A stretch of DNA of 64,000 nucleotides, from contig CM037781.1 of assembly GCA_021229015.1 (NCBI GenBank), positions 38,361,897 to 38,425,896 on the forward strand. The letters are read 5' to 3'. Shown one piece after another: positions 1 to 12,495 of the stretch (positions are counted from its first letter, which is position 1; each line of letters starts with the position of its first letter). The position numbers and the translations under genes are program-made. Below the pieces are notes generated by a model that was not told the DNA's origin, did no database searches, and was given only the letters and a program-made list of their open reading frames with translations. This DNA is from Solen grandis (Eukaryota > Mollusca > Bivalvia > Adapedonta > Solenidae).

Positions 1-123
1 CCAGCTGGCTTGCGGTAGGTTGATGGTTCTACCTGGATGCCTCAGTGCATTTGGGGTCTTCCTCCACCTGTAATTAGCTGGACATCACTATATGACTGAA
101 ATACTGTCGCATTGATGGTAAAC
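1..123 (+). repeat. 3' part of tRNA-derived SINE (family 1)
   Basis: The sequence from 'ccagctggcttgcggta' to 'atactgtcgcattgatggtaaac' matches the body and tail of the full-length SINE at 50696-50945. The tRNA-like head would lie left of the window. It is a non-coding retroposon remnant, probably truncated only by the window edge. Confidence 0.75.
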
Positions 124-364
124 TAAAAAAAAAAATATTGATAAAATTAATATAGATAATCCAATAGCTATATATATACTGTGATACCATGTATTCAGTG
201 GTTAACCTGGTTAATATAAATGAACACTTGGTTTGCCTGTGATGACTTTTATGAGCAGTTATGAATGAAATATAAACACCTGACATTTGGTAATTGGATA
301 TCTGAAAAAATCTGGATAAATCCATTATTGAAAGTTTTATAAAGTTTATTTGCAAACTGGCAAA
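124..364. other. AT-rich spacer, nothing recognised
   Basis: Only low-complexity A/T runs are seen. The open frame on the minus strand has no recognisable domain and low-complexity composition, so I do not call a gene. Confidence 0.5.
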
Positions 365-365
365 A

Positions 366-540
366 GTTGTGTCCGGATAACGTAGTGGTTAACACATTGG
401 TTTTTTACCAATGCAACCTGGGTTCAGTCCAAGGTCAGCCCAACATTGTATGAGAAAGGGTATATGGTCACCCATTCGGACACGTGGGTTTCCTAGGTAA
501 TTCGTTTTCCACCTACACCAATTGAGGACCAAGTGAATGC
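366..540 (+). repeat. tRNA-derived SINE-like element
   Basis: A tRNA-like head is visible: an A-box-like 'taacgtagtggttaac' followed by a B-box-like 'gggttcagtcc' about 40 bases later. A body without coding potential follows. The head differs from SINE families 1 and 2, so it may be a third family or an old copy. No target duplication was found. Confidence 0.4.
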
Positions 541-801
541 CACCAGTTGTCAAAACAAGAGGATTTTCATAAGCTATGTTGCTTTCTGTCCGATTATTGT
601 AAAGTGAAAAATGTTTGACCTTAAACACGCAAAATAGATGCCTTTGCAAAAATAGCAAAGACTGTTCAGAAAATAGAAATATACATTTGCAACCGTAGCG
701 GGTACATTGAGGTGTTTCTTGATGTCGGAGCATCTCTGTGTAACTCACATTTAGTGATTGAAAACTCACTTTTTTTAACACTATATACTGATATTCACTT
801 T

Positions 802-932
802 TTGTGCCACCTGAGGTAACTATAGGTGACACATAGGGATCACTTTTCCGTCATCTGTCTGTCTGTCAGTCACACTTTTTCCATCACACTGCAGCAGGTG
901 ACACATGCATTCCAAAGAACACTCTTGTTTTA
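802..932 (+). mobile_element. short hairpin-ended element, family D
   Basis: The element begins with a decayed version of the family hairpin and 'gtgacacatagggatcac'. It ends with an inverted 'gcaggtgacac', a stem-loop and 'cactcttgttt'. The same layout recurs at 47555, 53283, 57808, 59193, 59904 and 62676, so this is an interspersed non-coding element. Assignment to Helentron-like elements is inference from the terminal structure. Confidence 0.6.
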
Positions 933-1276
933 ACTCTATACACACCTTTTCTGACCGAAAACTCTACACTAAAACTCACTTTTTTTTCCAATTTAACCTT
1001 TAAATTTCTCCAAACTCACCTTTTCTGACTGGAAACTCAGTTTTTACATCTCAAAACTCACTCTCTCTCTTAGATCTAAACTCTGGAACTACTAGAAAAA
1101 AAATAAATTTAAATATATATACTCTAAGTTCATATTATAATTATACATAAAACATGAGCTTAATACAAAATTGTATGTAAATGAATATTTTGAGGCTCTA
1201 CATAAGAGAGAGAGAGAGATTACAGGCAAAGAGTAATAGACAGAGAGTTTGTAACTTGCAATGACAAATTTATATT

Positions 1277-1375
1277 ACTGGAGAAATTACCCATTTTAAC
1301 ATAAAATGCACAATACATAGAGAAAACTGGAGAAATTACCCATTTTAACATAAAATGCACAATACATAGAGAAAA
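1277..1375. repeat. 49-bp tandem duplication
   Basis: The segment starting 'actggagaaattaccc' is present twice in direct tandem, period 49 bases, nearly identical. It is a simple recent duplication in non-coding DNA. A short GA microsatellite lies upstream near 1206-1221. Confidence 0.85.
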
Positions 1376-1645
1376 TGACAAAACTTTTCATTGAGATGAT
1401 GTTTTATCTTCATCTCCTAAGTGATAGTTAAACACACTGTATACAAAATTATAACTTTCTCCTCTGAGGTATATTTAAAATTAATAATTAACATACAAAG
1501 CTTATAACTATACATTGCTGTGTTACTTGTATTCATTAGTGCATCAAACTTAATCAAAACATAATAATATTGTATGTGACGTTTTACTGTTATTCAAAAA
1601 TGACACCCCTCTGATTTTCAAATCAACTTATTTATGAAATACATG

Positions 1646-1762
1646 TTTGGTTCTACCCGGATGTCTTCGTGCATTCAGGCTCTTCCTCCACCTGTAATTA
1701 GCTGGACATCGCTATATAACTGAAATACTGTCGAAGCGACAGTAAACTCAAATAGTCAAGTC
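1646..1762 (+). repeat. Headless copy of SINE family 1 with target duplication
   Basis: The copy starts at the 'ggttctacccggatg' point of the SINE and runs through 'gactgaaatactgtcgaagcgacag' to the 'gtcaagt' tail. It lacks the tRNA-like head. An 8-base direct repeat 'aaatacat' flanks it (about 1637-1644 and 1763-1770), as expected of target-primed insertion. Its 5' start nearly coincides with that of the copy at 14899. Confidence 0.65.
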
Positions 1763-1767
1763 AAATA

Positions 1768-2785
1768 CATTTTCATTCTGAATTGGCAATAATTATGTTA
1801 TTAATAGATTACTGTCTCATAAAGTGAAAAAGCAACAGCATAATAAAAACATCCTAGGTGTTGAAATATTTTTTCTAAACCTTTAAGAAGTTGGCTTAAA
1901 ATGTATGGAATGAAGTTGGCTTAAAATTCATGAAATGTTTTTCGAGGGCTTGGTGCCAATTACTTGTAAATTATGCTCCTCTGTTTATGTGTAGTTACCA
2001 GTTTTGCACTAAGCCCTTGAATTGTTACGCTAGAAAATAACCTCTCAGCAGCTTGAAGTTATATGAGTATGGGTTTTCTATCTTGAAGTCAGATCATCCA
2101 TTTAAAAATGTAAATCACCTTAAAAGGATATGTATAGGTAGTTTATGGCCTCACTTGTTTGTCACACAAATACCTTGACTTCTGTCAGTCTATACCCCAG
2201 TGTTAGCCACCTATCAGAATATTAAACAGCTTACAAAACTTTGCTATTTCATCACCTGGGAGTTGTGTACTTATATATATATATAGCAGGCTTTGTCAGA
2301 TAAAAAGTCATTTTCAAGATGAAGTGATATGAACAGAGTGAAATAGATAGTAAAATAGAGAATTTAATTCTTACGATGGCCAGTGATGCAGAAAAGGGGC
2401 AATGCTGATGACACTGCTGTTGTGAAATAAGTTGCTATGTGCTAGAAAATAAACTTAAAAGACGAGAACTTGACAAGCATTTTTATGTGCCTTCATGATT
2501 GAGGTTTTATTTCCTTGCAAATTTTATATGAAGTTTTTGAAAGTTTACATGACTGTTTATGCATGGAAAAAATTCTCTTTAATAAATGAGTGACTTTCAT
2601 CTTTTGAAAGTTTATATGCATGGAGTTCTCACTGTAGTTTTGTCTTTTTACAAATGCAGTGACTTTCTAATGGTACTGTAAAATTTATGTACTAGTATAA
2701 AACCAGATCAGCCTGCAAATTACTTGCAGCTTGATCTAGTTTTATCTGTTTTACTGTTGTTAATTAAGTATCTATCCATATACCT
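1768..2785. other. Non-coding, no gene seen
   Basis: AT-rich sequence with a small TA run near 2273-2284. At 2698-2752 there is a short palindrome ('aaaaccagatcagcctgca' and its degenerate inverse), resembling the hairpin core of the TTAA-flanked MITEs at 18476 and 41450. Confidence 0.5.
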
Positions 2786-2797
2786 CATAATTATAGA

Positions 2798-3097
2798 GAC
2801 TGTCCTCAGTGGCCGAGTGGTTAGAGTGTCCGCCTTGGGGGTTCAATTCCTGGCCGCGACATACCAGTGTCGTTAAAAGCAGTATGGCATAGCTCCTTGC
2901 TTGGTGCTCAGCATATAAGGGTAGTTCCAGGACTGGTTAGCCTGAAGTCAGGATAATCATGTGACTTAGCGTGTGGTATCATGCCACATATCTACTGCGT
3001 GATAGTGCAGTGTGGCAGTCCTATACCTGTCTCAAGTAGACATCATCTCCAAATGACTGAAATACTGTCAGTGGGACGTTAAACCAAACAAACAAAC
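2798..3097 (+). repeat. Full-length tRNA-derived SINE (family 2), 300 bp, with target duplication
   Basis: The tRNA-like head contains 'gtggccgagtggttagagtg' (A box) and 'ggttcaattcc' (B box). The body ends in 'gactgaaatactgtcagtggg' and a CAAA-rich tail. A perfect 12-base duplication 'cataattataga' flanks it at 2786-2797 and 3098-3109. It has the Ser/Leu-tRNA look common in animal SINEs. It is non-autonomous and would need a LINE partner, and none is visible in this window. Confidence 0.85.
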
Positions 3098-3281
3098 ATA
3101 ATTATAGACATATATTGACACCTTGGCCAACAGGGCAGACCATGGCTGCGTTCAGTCAATCGACCATTTGCTAATGGTTGCAAGTTGATACCCAGTATAC
3201 ATTCATTACAGAGCGATAAAACAGGAGTCAAACCGCAAACCTCCTGTTGGGTTGACTGAACAAGCGGCAGGAGTTGGCAGA

Positions 3282-3437
3282 CCAGGCCCCGTGTTCTCGA
3301 AAATAAAAATGATACTGAAGTATGATTTTCATACTCAAACTCAAACTATGCCCATTGGTTTCAATAGGGATTTTAGTATGATACTCAAATTTGAGTCTGA
3401 GATCGTACTTAAGTATTTTCGAGAACACGGGGCCTGG
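3282..3437. mobile_element. MITE-like palindrome with 24-bp perfect inverted ends
   Basis: The ends 'ccaggccccgtgttctcg' and 'cgagaacacggggcctgg' are exact inverse complements and extend to 24 bases each. They enclose about 108 bases that are themselves partly palindromic. This explains why both strands read open here with similar peptides. The superfamily is unassigned, and no clear target duplication was found. Confidence 0.75.
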
Positions 3438-4587
3438 GCTCAGATTCTGCACAGAATGCATGACAAATTAAAAATCCGGTGTTTAATGTACCACTTTTAA
3501 AGTTCAGAAAATTGATATTCCCCGTACTATTTGTTTGTTCATGAATATAAAATTATAAGGTTTAGGGTTATTGAAGACGTACAAGAATGTAAAAACTGGC
3601 CTCGGGTCTTGTTCGGTTGGTTTGCTTTGTCCGATCAATAACTGATGAATGGTTGACAGATTTATATAAATTTTTGTATGCTTGTTTATCCAAATAAAAT
3701 GAATGCCAGCAAAATCATATATGTTTTACACTGTTATTGCCCCTTTTTGATTTAGAATTTGCCAAAAATACCTTGTCCAATAGCGATGATATAATTAACA
3801 TAAAAATTGTTTAACTGTAATATTAAAGCATTTATGCAGATAAATTACTGTAACCCAGGAAATTATTTTGCACATTTTAAGTTAACGTGTTTCGCGTTCG
3901 GGTTATTTCTGCAAAAGTAAACTGCCGCGAATCTTTCTTCTGCCATAAAAATGCGAAAGTTAATCGCTATAAGAAGTTTGACTTAGTTTGAAAATACATG
4001 TTTTATTTATTTACATCACAAGTTTACCAATTAGAGAGAGAGAGAGAAGAGAAGAAAAAGGCACATCTTACATGTAATTACTAATGCTGTTGTGTTTATT
4101 ACTACTACTACTTATTACAAATTTGTTAAATTGTTAAAAAATGTAATTCATTTGAAGAATGCAGTAATCTGTTCTGTTTTTAGAAGTATAGATTTTTTTT
4201 CCTTTTTTTTTTTTAAATTTGAAAAATTAATGTCTTTTATCTATTACACATAATTGTTATACAAAGCAAATTAGGTCAAAGTTCTTACTATTTGTCATTA
4301 AATTTTGTCATCACATGATTTTGCTAAGATCATTTGTTATTATATACCTACTTAACTCTTTTATTTTTTTATATTAAATCAAGTCAGAGTAGACAGGTGT
4401 ACTGCTCTCAACAGGATGTCAGTTCTCACCTTGTTTTATACTAATTTACCTATTCAATGATTATATTAGCTGTCATGTCTGCTATTACCGGTATGTGTAT
4501 TTATAGATGTACATGATTAGCATGTCTGTAAAGGGTTTCAGTAGAACAAGGGACCGGATACTGTGATCTGAGGCACTGTATTACATG
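3438..4587. other. Non-coding, no gene seen
   Basis: AT-rich sequence with a short GA microsatellite (about 4036-4047) and a T-rich tract (4191-4216). No coding exon or structured RNA was recognised. Confidence 0.5.
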
Positions 4588-5566
4588 CCTGGGGTTTAGA
4601 TATTTGGTGTGCAGCATTGTCTAGTAGATCACAACCAAGATTGTTCAAATCATGGCCCTGGGGTCAAATTTGGCCCCCCCAAGGGGTCACCTGATTTTAC
4701 ATAGGCTAATATAGAAAAGAACTTGAAAAATCTTCTTCTCAGAAACCACAAGGCTTCAAGGTTTAGATATTTGGTATGCAGCATGATCATATGACTCTCT
4801 ACCAAGATTGTTCAAATTATGACCCTGGGGTCAAAATTGTCCCCACCCCAGGGATCACTTGATTTAACATAGGCTAATATAGGAAAAAAACTTGAAAAAT
4901 CTTCTTCTCAGAAACCACAAGGCATAGAGTTAAGATATATAGTGTGTAGCATTGTCTAGTGGATCTCTACCAAGTTTGTTCAAATCATGACCCTGGGGTC
5001 AAAATTGACCCCGCCCCAGGGGTCACTTGATTTAACATAGGCTAATACAGGAAAAACTTGAAAAATCTTTTTCAGAAACCACAAGGGCTTGAGTTTAGAT
5101 ATTTGGTATGTAGCATGATCTTATGACTCTCTACCAAGTTTATTCAAATCATGAATCATGCATTGTCTAGTGGATCTATACTTAGTTTGTTCAAATCATG
5201 GCCCTGGGGTCAAATTTGGCCCCGCCATAGGCTAATATAGAAATAACTTGAAAATTCTTCTTTTTAGAAAACTAGAAAACACATGGCCTGGCATTTAGAT
5301 ATTTGGTGAAAATTTGCCCCGCCCCAGGGATCACTTGATTTTACATAGACTTATTTTGGGAAAAAATTAGAAAAATCTTCTCCTCAAAAACCACAAGGTT
5401 TGGAGTTTAGATATTTGGTATGTAACATGGGCTAATAGACCTCTACCAAGTTTGTTCAAATCATGACCCTGGGGTCAAAATTGGCTCTGCCCCAGGGTTC
5501 ACTTGATTTTACATAGCCTAATGATACCAGGTGAGTGATCCAGGGCCATCATGGCCCTCTTGTTTG
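4588..5566 (+). mobile_element. 5'-truncated hairpin-ended element, family A
   Basis: The body is a degenerate tandem of roughly 170-base units containing 'atgaccctggggtcaaa' and 'atcttcttctcagaaac'. It ends with 'caggtgagtgatc', the palindrome 'agggccatcatggccct' and 'cttgttt'. The 5' 'tttttagctca' hairpin end is missing. The same 3' end occurs at 15460, 52250 and 61950. Non-coding. Confidence 0.7.
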
Positions 5567-8500
5567 TATATTATTATCATCAACAAAACCACAACTACAA
5601 TCATTATTAATTATATGTCCATCCCTCATAGAAATGACTTCACAATTAAACCTAATAAAGAAGGATTTAGTTTAAGTATATTTTGGAGGCAACTTATGTA
5701 GATTATAACACAGACAGACAAAGAAGGAAATTTCATCTGAACTTTGTTGAAATGTTTGTACTTTAATAATCATTAAATCAATTATTTTAGCATACTGAGA
5801 TTGACTTTTACTTTGCTGATGAGTATACGTAATAACTATTAATAGAACTAATTTCAGTACCTTGTCTTATCCTTTTTTGCATAATTGTTATGTAATGACT
5901 ATAAATATCTTGGCTTATCCTTTTTTTGCATATTAAATTTGCTATGTAATGACTATAAATAGATATCCGTAATGGATTGTGCATTTACATGTCAAATTAA
6001 CACAATTTTTGTCCTTCCCAATAGCTATGCTATTGGTTGACCTCATTTACACAAAATATATCATTTACATAAAAAAACACCTGGTTTTGTTTGTTTCCTA
6101 GTTATAAATGGAAAAGGCAGGATTTAAATTGTTATTGCCAAAATACTGGAAGTGTGCTTGGAGAGGTGTATTAACAAAACCCATCAGTTTGCTTTCTAAG
6201 ATCTAGCATCATACATTTGTGTCATATGATTTACATTAATTTTTAAAATAAACTCAAATTAAAATACAGAAATTCATATGGCTGAAGCAGATCAAGATCT
6301 GCACCTTTAACAGAAGGTAGTGTGACATATATATAATAGTATCATAACCTTGAGCCTAGATCATTTGGTCAAGGTCACAGTAATACTGTAATTGAAAGAT
6401 TTTTGTCTGCTCTGTTCCTAGAATCCCTTAAAAGTTTAAATGCTGCTTAGATGACCAGAATGTGTGTCATGACCTTGACCAAAGGTCATTTGCTTAAAGT
6501 CAAGATCAAAGCATTGAAAGTCACAGTTTAAGGGAACCCAAAAATATGTGAAGATCAGAAGTATGTGTATCACTTGATAAAGCCATTCATCAAATATTGC
6601 TCAGCCCTTTGGTCATCAGAAGTTCATACCTTTTAAGAAAATATTGATGATCAAAATATTGTGTAATGCCAGTTGTTCTTATCTACTAAGGTCAATATCT
6701 CTTTCAATTTCAATTTGCATTATGAGCAGGTTTGCCCAGTTTCAGGAATTATCATCAGTATTTGAAAATACAGAATAAATTATTGCTATAGTTATGTGGT
6801 CAGATGAACTTCATTATATTACATATGACAGTTCATATCATAGTGAAATAGTGACATATCACCATATACACACAGTAACATATTTCCAATACAGTGTTCA
6901 ACAACTTTCTATGCAAGGTTACATTCTAGGACACACACACCTGTGTTACGATACTTCCAGGGTTTAATTTTTAGCACAGAGCTTTGGTCAATACCTATGT
7001 ACTGCATACCAGCCCTAGGTTTTGATACGGGTGAGGAGATAAACCAATGAGTGAGTAGCTAATTCTATTTTTAGCATGGTAAAATGCCGGGATCAATTGA
7101 ATGGTTGAGTGTTAAACATGTGTAAATACTCATTCAGTTTTCATCAGAAGTCAGTGGTGGCCAAGCCTGTACTATTGTGGTTCTAAAGCTATTTAAGTGA
7201 CAATTAAAAGGAGTCATTAACCATTGTAAAATCACACTGTGTGCATATGTGTATAGCTTTGATTTATTGATGAATCTGTGAAGCCCTGAAGATGGTGAAA
7301 AAGGCATATGAAGTGGGAGGTATTACACTTTTTGTCAATATCTTTTTATTGCATAAGGGTAAATGTGACTATCATTTATATTCTTATATGAATTACATAT
7401 CAATAGGGTTGTTTCAGTTGTACATGACGGACCTATGTACCAGTTTGAAGTCACTATCCCTAAAAAAAAAATAACATCTGTGCAAGATCTTTGCTCTGTC
7501 TTTAAATTTTCTCTCTTTCTCACAGTCTCTTAGTTCATGATTTTCGTGTAGGTTTCTATTTCCACAGTATTGAAGTTAAACATATTCATACTATAAGAAA
7601 TTATGTAATTTTATTAAAGTTAAGACATATCTTAAAAAGTTGTGAATACCTCTTAATTGCATAAGGGTCTCAGTATATATATAGTATTAAAGAGACCCTG
7701 ATTACATGAAGTAAAATTCTCTCTACATGTTTGATGTCTTGTATTTGAGGTCATCTACTGTATTATCTATCCTAAGGGATCAATAGTTGTAGTGGTAAAC
7801 AATATAGAAGATGTGTGTAAAACCCAATATTGGGATCTACAACGATTTTGATTCAGATGTAATGGCTATAGATGACTGGTATTATTTGGTACATTTCATA
7901 TGCTTGTTATGTTGACATAATTACAGACCAGATCAGCTCATCTCTTTTGTAGTCCGGCTCTGGTTATTTTTGGTTCTGGCCTCTGCCATATAACTGGAAG
8001 TGATGAAGTTTCATTAGAGATAACAGATCATTCTGCAAGCAGCATCAAGGCTGATCTGGTTTCACACCGTGTTTCAAAGGTTGAAATAAGCACAAATCTG
8101 CATGTCTGGAACTCTGGTATATCCAGCTTTTTGGTCAAGTCAAAATTAAGTGTCACATAATATTGTAAAGGTATACCTGCAACCATTTCCATATACATGT
8201 AATACAATTAATCCTTTTTTGTTTGCATGGCGCAGCGAAAAATTATGTTCTTTCAATTGATGCCGTCAGGTAGGTCATCAAGTGTCCTCTCAGGTTAAAC
8301 TTTTTTTAAACCTGCTTTAACTTCTATGTCCTCACTGGATTGCTTCAATATTGGACTGTTGCTTAAGTGGATGGACCTTTATAATATGCATTTGACCTTT
8401 TGACCTTGATGTTTGACCTACTTTTGACATAAAAATAGCATCTGGACAGGTTTACCTTTTGGTTAATTTGCTAATAACTTCTATGTGCTTCATTGGATTG

Positions 8501-8754
8501 CTTCAATATTTGGACCATTCCTTAATTGGGTGGACTTCTTCATTATGTAGTTGACCTTGACCTTTGACTCAAACTTTTGATGACTAGAGCCTGAAAAAAT
8601 ATCGTCCATGATACCAGGTCTTGAGTTTGACTGAACTGTAAATCAGACTATTATAATGCAATGGATTTGTTCAGGGGCTGTCTGATCTGGGTTTGCTAAT
8701 GTTTGCCATATTAATAAATTGTATCAAAATGAGTCAGTATAAAGCAAAAAGTTT
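5567..8754. other. Non-coding, no gene seen
   Basis: About 3.2 kb without recognisable exons. At 7662-7712 there is a hairpin-like 'agggtctc ... gagaccct' motif that recurs at 24748-24796, probably a small decayed repeat. Open frames around 7292-7523 exist on both strands but are low-complexity. Confidence 0.5.
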
Positions 8755-8925
8755 GAATACTATATTTGGGGGGTAAAAGCACTTTTTTCTTGAGTTTGAG
8801 TTTACATGTAGCAGTTTTGGGGGAAACTGCATGAATTAAAAGAAATATTCAGAGAAGAAGACGCAGGTCTATGAATGGCATTTGAAAAAGAAGAAATAAA
8901 AACCCTGTCTGAAGTGTTTGAAACC
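8755..8925 (+). repeat. Dispersed repeat ('aaactgcatgaatt' family)
   Basis: The segment with 'gggggaaactgcatgaatt' and 'tctatgaatggc' also occurs in variant form at 26938-27155, 22545-22700 and 59494-59650. I can support only that it is a dispersed non-coding repeat; its class is unknown. Confidence 0.5.
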
Positions 8926-9227
8926 TTATACAGGGCAAAAAATGTTTAATACAATGTCTCTAACAGCTATGGTAATCCCATTGAAACTGAGATACACGGT
9001 TATTTAATTTGTTCTAAAATGTGTAATGCTACACATTTAGGTCGGGTATTCAGAGTATTTAGAGAAAACAGCTGGATGTCTGACCTGGACTCGTTCCTTG
9101 ACAGGGAAATGGAGGTTATAAAGGGAGGGAATAATCTATGTAGCCAGCAGTGAACCAGAATGATCTGTGAGTTGCTCAGGCTGATCAGGTTTATCTACTG
9201 TTTGTGATCCTCATTGTAACCTCAAGA

Positions 9228-9443
9228 TACTGTAAATCATTAATTTTTTCTGACATTAAATTTCGTTGTTTATGTACCAAAGGAAATTTTGTGGGTACAT
9301 TTATTTGTGGATCTATCAGATTCTTCTAGAAAACGTAAGTCTTAATAAGAGACAAGTTTTCTTGGGGATTAATATTCATGGATAAAACCCACCATGAAAT
9401 CGACGAAAATTAGTGTCCCATGAAAAATAATGATTTCACAGTA
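9228..9443. mobile_element. MITE with 'ctgtgaaatcatta'-type ends and TA flanks
   Basis: The left end 'tactgtaaatcatta' and the right end 'taatgatttcacagta' are inverse complements apart from one indel. They enclose about 190 bases of non-coding DNA. Both outer edges are TA, which fits a Tc1/mariner-type target site. The superfamily call is inference. Confidence 0.6.
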
Positions 9444-9575
9444 CACAAAGCCTTTTTTACTGAGGCTGAGTGGGAAGGAGCCATACTACTATAGTTTGGG
9501 GAGTAAAATTAATATATTCCATTTTTGTAGTTTGTGGTAAGAAAGCTCTGGGAGCTCTGGGGGTAATATGCATTC

Positions 9576-9900
9576 TTATGCCCATGAGATCTGTGATCAG
9601 GGGCATATTGTTTTTGCCCTGTCTGTTTGTTTGTCAGCAACACTTTCATTAGCCACAACTTAAAAACTATAAAAAGGTATTGACTTGAAACTTCATATAT
9701 GAATACAATGTGAATAGGAGAAGTGCAGCAACAATAAATCTACCTGGCCCACTTTTTGAATTATTTCCCTTTTTAATATTTATGTTGCAACTTTTGTTGG
9801 GAGCATAACTCATAAACTATATATAAGGGAAACTGAGTAGCAGAAGTGTAATGATTATGAAACAGAAATCTGTGGGGTTCTATATTTTTAAAATAAGCTT
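9576..9900 (+). repeat. Possible family C element (5' part)
   Basis: 'cttatgcccatgagatctg' and 'aggggcatattgtttttgcc' resemble the hairpin head of the family C element at 57897 and of the one at 34555. The body contains 'gcataactcataaactata', as in that family. The 3' end was not found. Confidence 0.4.
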
Positions 9901-11639
9901 TTTTTTATATTTTTTTAATGATTTTTTGTCTTGAGCTTTAATATATTTATATAAGTATATATATTTGACATACTTAATCCACTTAAATGGCTTTCAGTTG
10001 ACATCAGTTACTTGACAGCTGACCTCCTCAGATGGAGTGATAGTGTTTTTTGAACACATCTCGTTTTTTTTCCTGATAAAGAAAGGGAGAAAAAGTTTAA
10101 AGTGTACATGTCTGTGACCAAAAACATCCTGTGATCTCTGATTGTACCCATGAGATTGTTTCCAATTTTTGTTATATTTATTGCTTTTTTTTTCTAAATG
10201 GTAACAGATGGTTCATTTTAGAAGGTGTTAAAAAAATGTGTGACAAGCAAAGTGATGAATCTAAACTATGCAGTGAACAGTGAGCTGACCTAGTAATTTA
10301 AAGGTATTTATCAACTGATAAGGCTGTCTTAGGGAGTCCATGTGTACTTAAAGATATGTTGACTGAAATACTTTTATTTGGGCCCTTTAATATCTCTCAT
10401 GGGGCTGGGTCAAGGATCATAAAGGATTGGTAGTTGGGTGAACACAGCAGCCAAGCCTCTTAATAATGTCTTTCGGTCAAGTTAAATCTGGATATTCAAC
10501 ATTCCTCAATTGTTCATCAGGAGTTTGTATCACAAATTTCATTACTTCAAAGGACTTGAGAGTCATCTGGCCAGGGTGGGAGATTTCTTTCAAGGCTGAT
10601 GAGGGTTCATTCACCACTGAAAATAAACCGGATTTGAGTATTTTGATTTAATCACTAATGGGTAAAAACCAAATTTTAAAAAAAAAAAAGGTACATGATT
10701 TTTTTATGCTTTAATGTAATCAAACCAAGTATTTACAGTGGTGTAAAAATCCACTTGCCCGCTCGCCCTGGCAAGCAGAATTTTGATATATTAGCACAGG
10801 GTAAGTAAAAAATCAGAGCATGTCTTTGTAGTTTTCTTTACCATCTTAAATTTTGGACAAGTTAAGCAGGGCAAGTGGTATTTTTATAAATTTTACACCC
10901 CTGATTTTAAGGTTTGACAATTTACACAACCTTACAAAAATCCAATACTTTCAACAAGGGATTGGTTTATTCAAATAAACCAGAGTTGCTTGAATTACCT
11001 TAAGAGTTAATGTGAGATAGAACAGGACCAGGTGAAAAAAAAAATCATGCATACACATAGCCAGTAAAAAAAAACCCAGCAACCTCAGACTACCAAAATC
11101 AAAAGAAATTATTTTGACCAAAGAACATGCATGGTCAAGCAAAATATCTCATTTTATTTACATTTTGTCAGCTTAACTTGTCTTATATTTTATTTTCTTG
11201 TCAGCATTCTTTATCTATTTTGTGACCAAAAAAATAATCCAGCTTCAATAATGGTGTATTCTCTGGAATTAGAGCATGTCCATTTAGCCTCAAGTCAAGA
11301 TTTATGTAGAGGTACGTGCTACCTTAAGTTATAATCTAATGAAATGAGAAATTCTTTGGTTAGTCAGAGGCAAGTGTGTAAAAAGAGTCTAATCCTATGA
11401 ACAAAGCCACGACCTGTGCTTCATCCTCACAATCTATATATTCTGATTTTTAGTCAAGAGCAAAGAAAACGAAGCTGTATTCAAAAAGAAACTAAAGTAA
11501 AAAAAAATGGACATAATACAAGTCAATTTTTTCAAAGAGTACATTCATTTCTACAAACCTCACCAAAATTTAGATGAAAATGCCTGATATTGTTCCCTTT
11601 AAGTATCTGTGAATAAGTTGTTTAGATTGTGACGGGTAT
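9901..11639. other. Non-coding, no gene seen
   Basis: AT-rich. An open frame at 10466-10651 has no recognised similarity and no splice context that I trust. Nothing else stands out. Confidence 0.45.
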
Positions 11640-12495
11640 AGTAATAGTTGGACATTTCAGTAAGATTGGGGCATGGTGACATTTTACTTAAGTTGGTTTA
11701 GAACATGGTGACATGTCTGTAAGATTGTTTAAAACATGGTGATATTTCAGTAAGATTGGGGCACGGTAACATTTTGCTTAAGTAAATGGTTTAGGACATG
11801 GTGACATTTTAGTAAGACTGAGGCAGGTTTACTTATGTAAATGGTTTAATAAAGACATGGTGACATGTGAGTAAGATTGGTTTAAGACATGGTGACATGT
11901 CAGTAAGATTGGTTTAAGACATGGGGACATGTCAGTAAGATTGGTTTAAGACATGGGGACATGTCAGTTAGATTGGTTTAAGACATGGTGACATGTCAGT
12001 AAGATTGGTTTAAGACATGGTGACATGTCAGTAAGATTGGTTTAAAACAAGGTGAAATTTCAGTTTGATTGGTTAAAGACATAGTGACTTTTCAGTGAAA
12101 TTGGTTTAAGACATGAGGACATGTCAGTAAGATTGGTTTTAAATGTAGTGACATTTCAGTTAGATTGGTTTAAGACATGATGACATGTCAGATAGATTGG
12201 TTTAAGACATGGTGACATTTCAGTAAGATTGGTTTAAGACATGGTGACATTTCAGTAAGATTGGTTTAAGACATGGGACATTTTGGTGTGATTGGTTTAA
12301 AATGTAGTGACATTTCAGTTAGGTTTGTCAAAGACATGGTGACATGTCAGTTTAATTGGTTTAAGATGTAGTGACATTTCAATTATATTGGTTTAAGACA
12401 TGGTGACATATCAGTAAGATTGATTTAAGACATGGTGACATTTCAGTTAGATTGGTTTAAGATGTGGTAATATTTCATTAAGATTAGTCTAAGAC
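11640..12495. repeat. 32-bp minisatellite, about 25 copies
   Basis: The core unit 'ggtttaagacatggtgacat' followed by 'gtcagtaagatt' repeats with period 32. Copies are most regular at 11880-12060 and more diverged at both edges, a typical array decay pattern. There are no unique spacers between units. Confidence 0.9.

Noticed and set aside
3228..3500. Overlapping open frames on both strands sharing PGPVFSKI
   Set aside because: Explained by the palindromic MITE-like element at 3282-3437.
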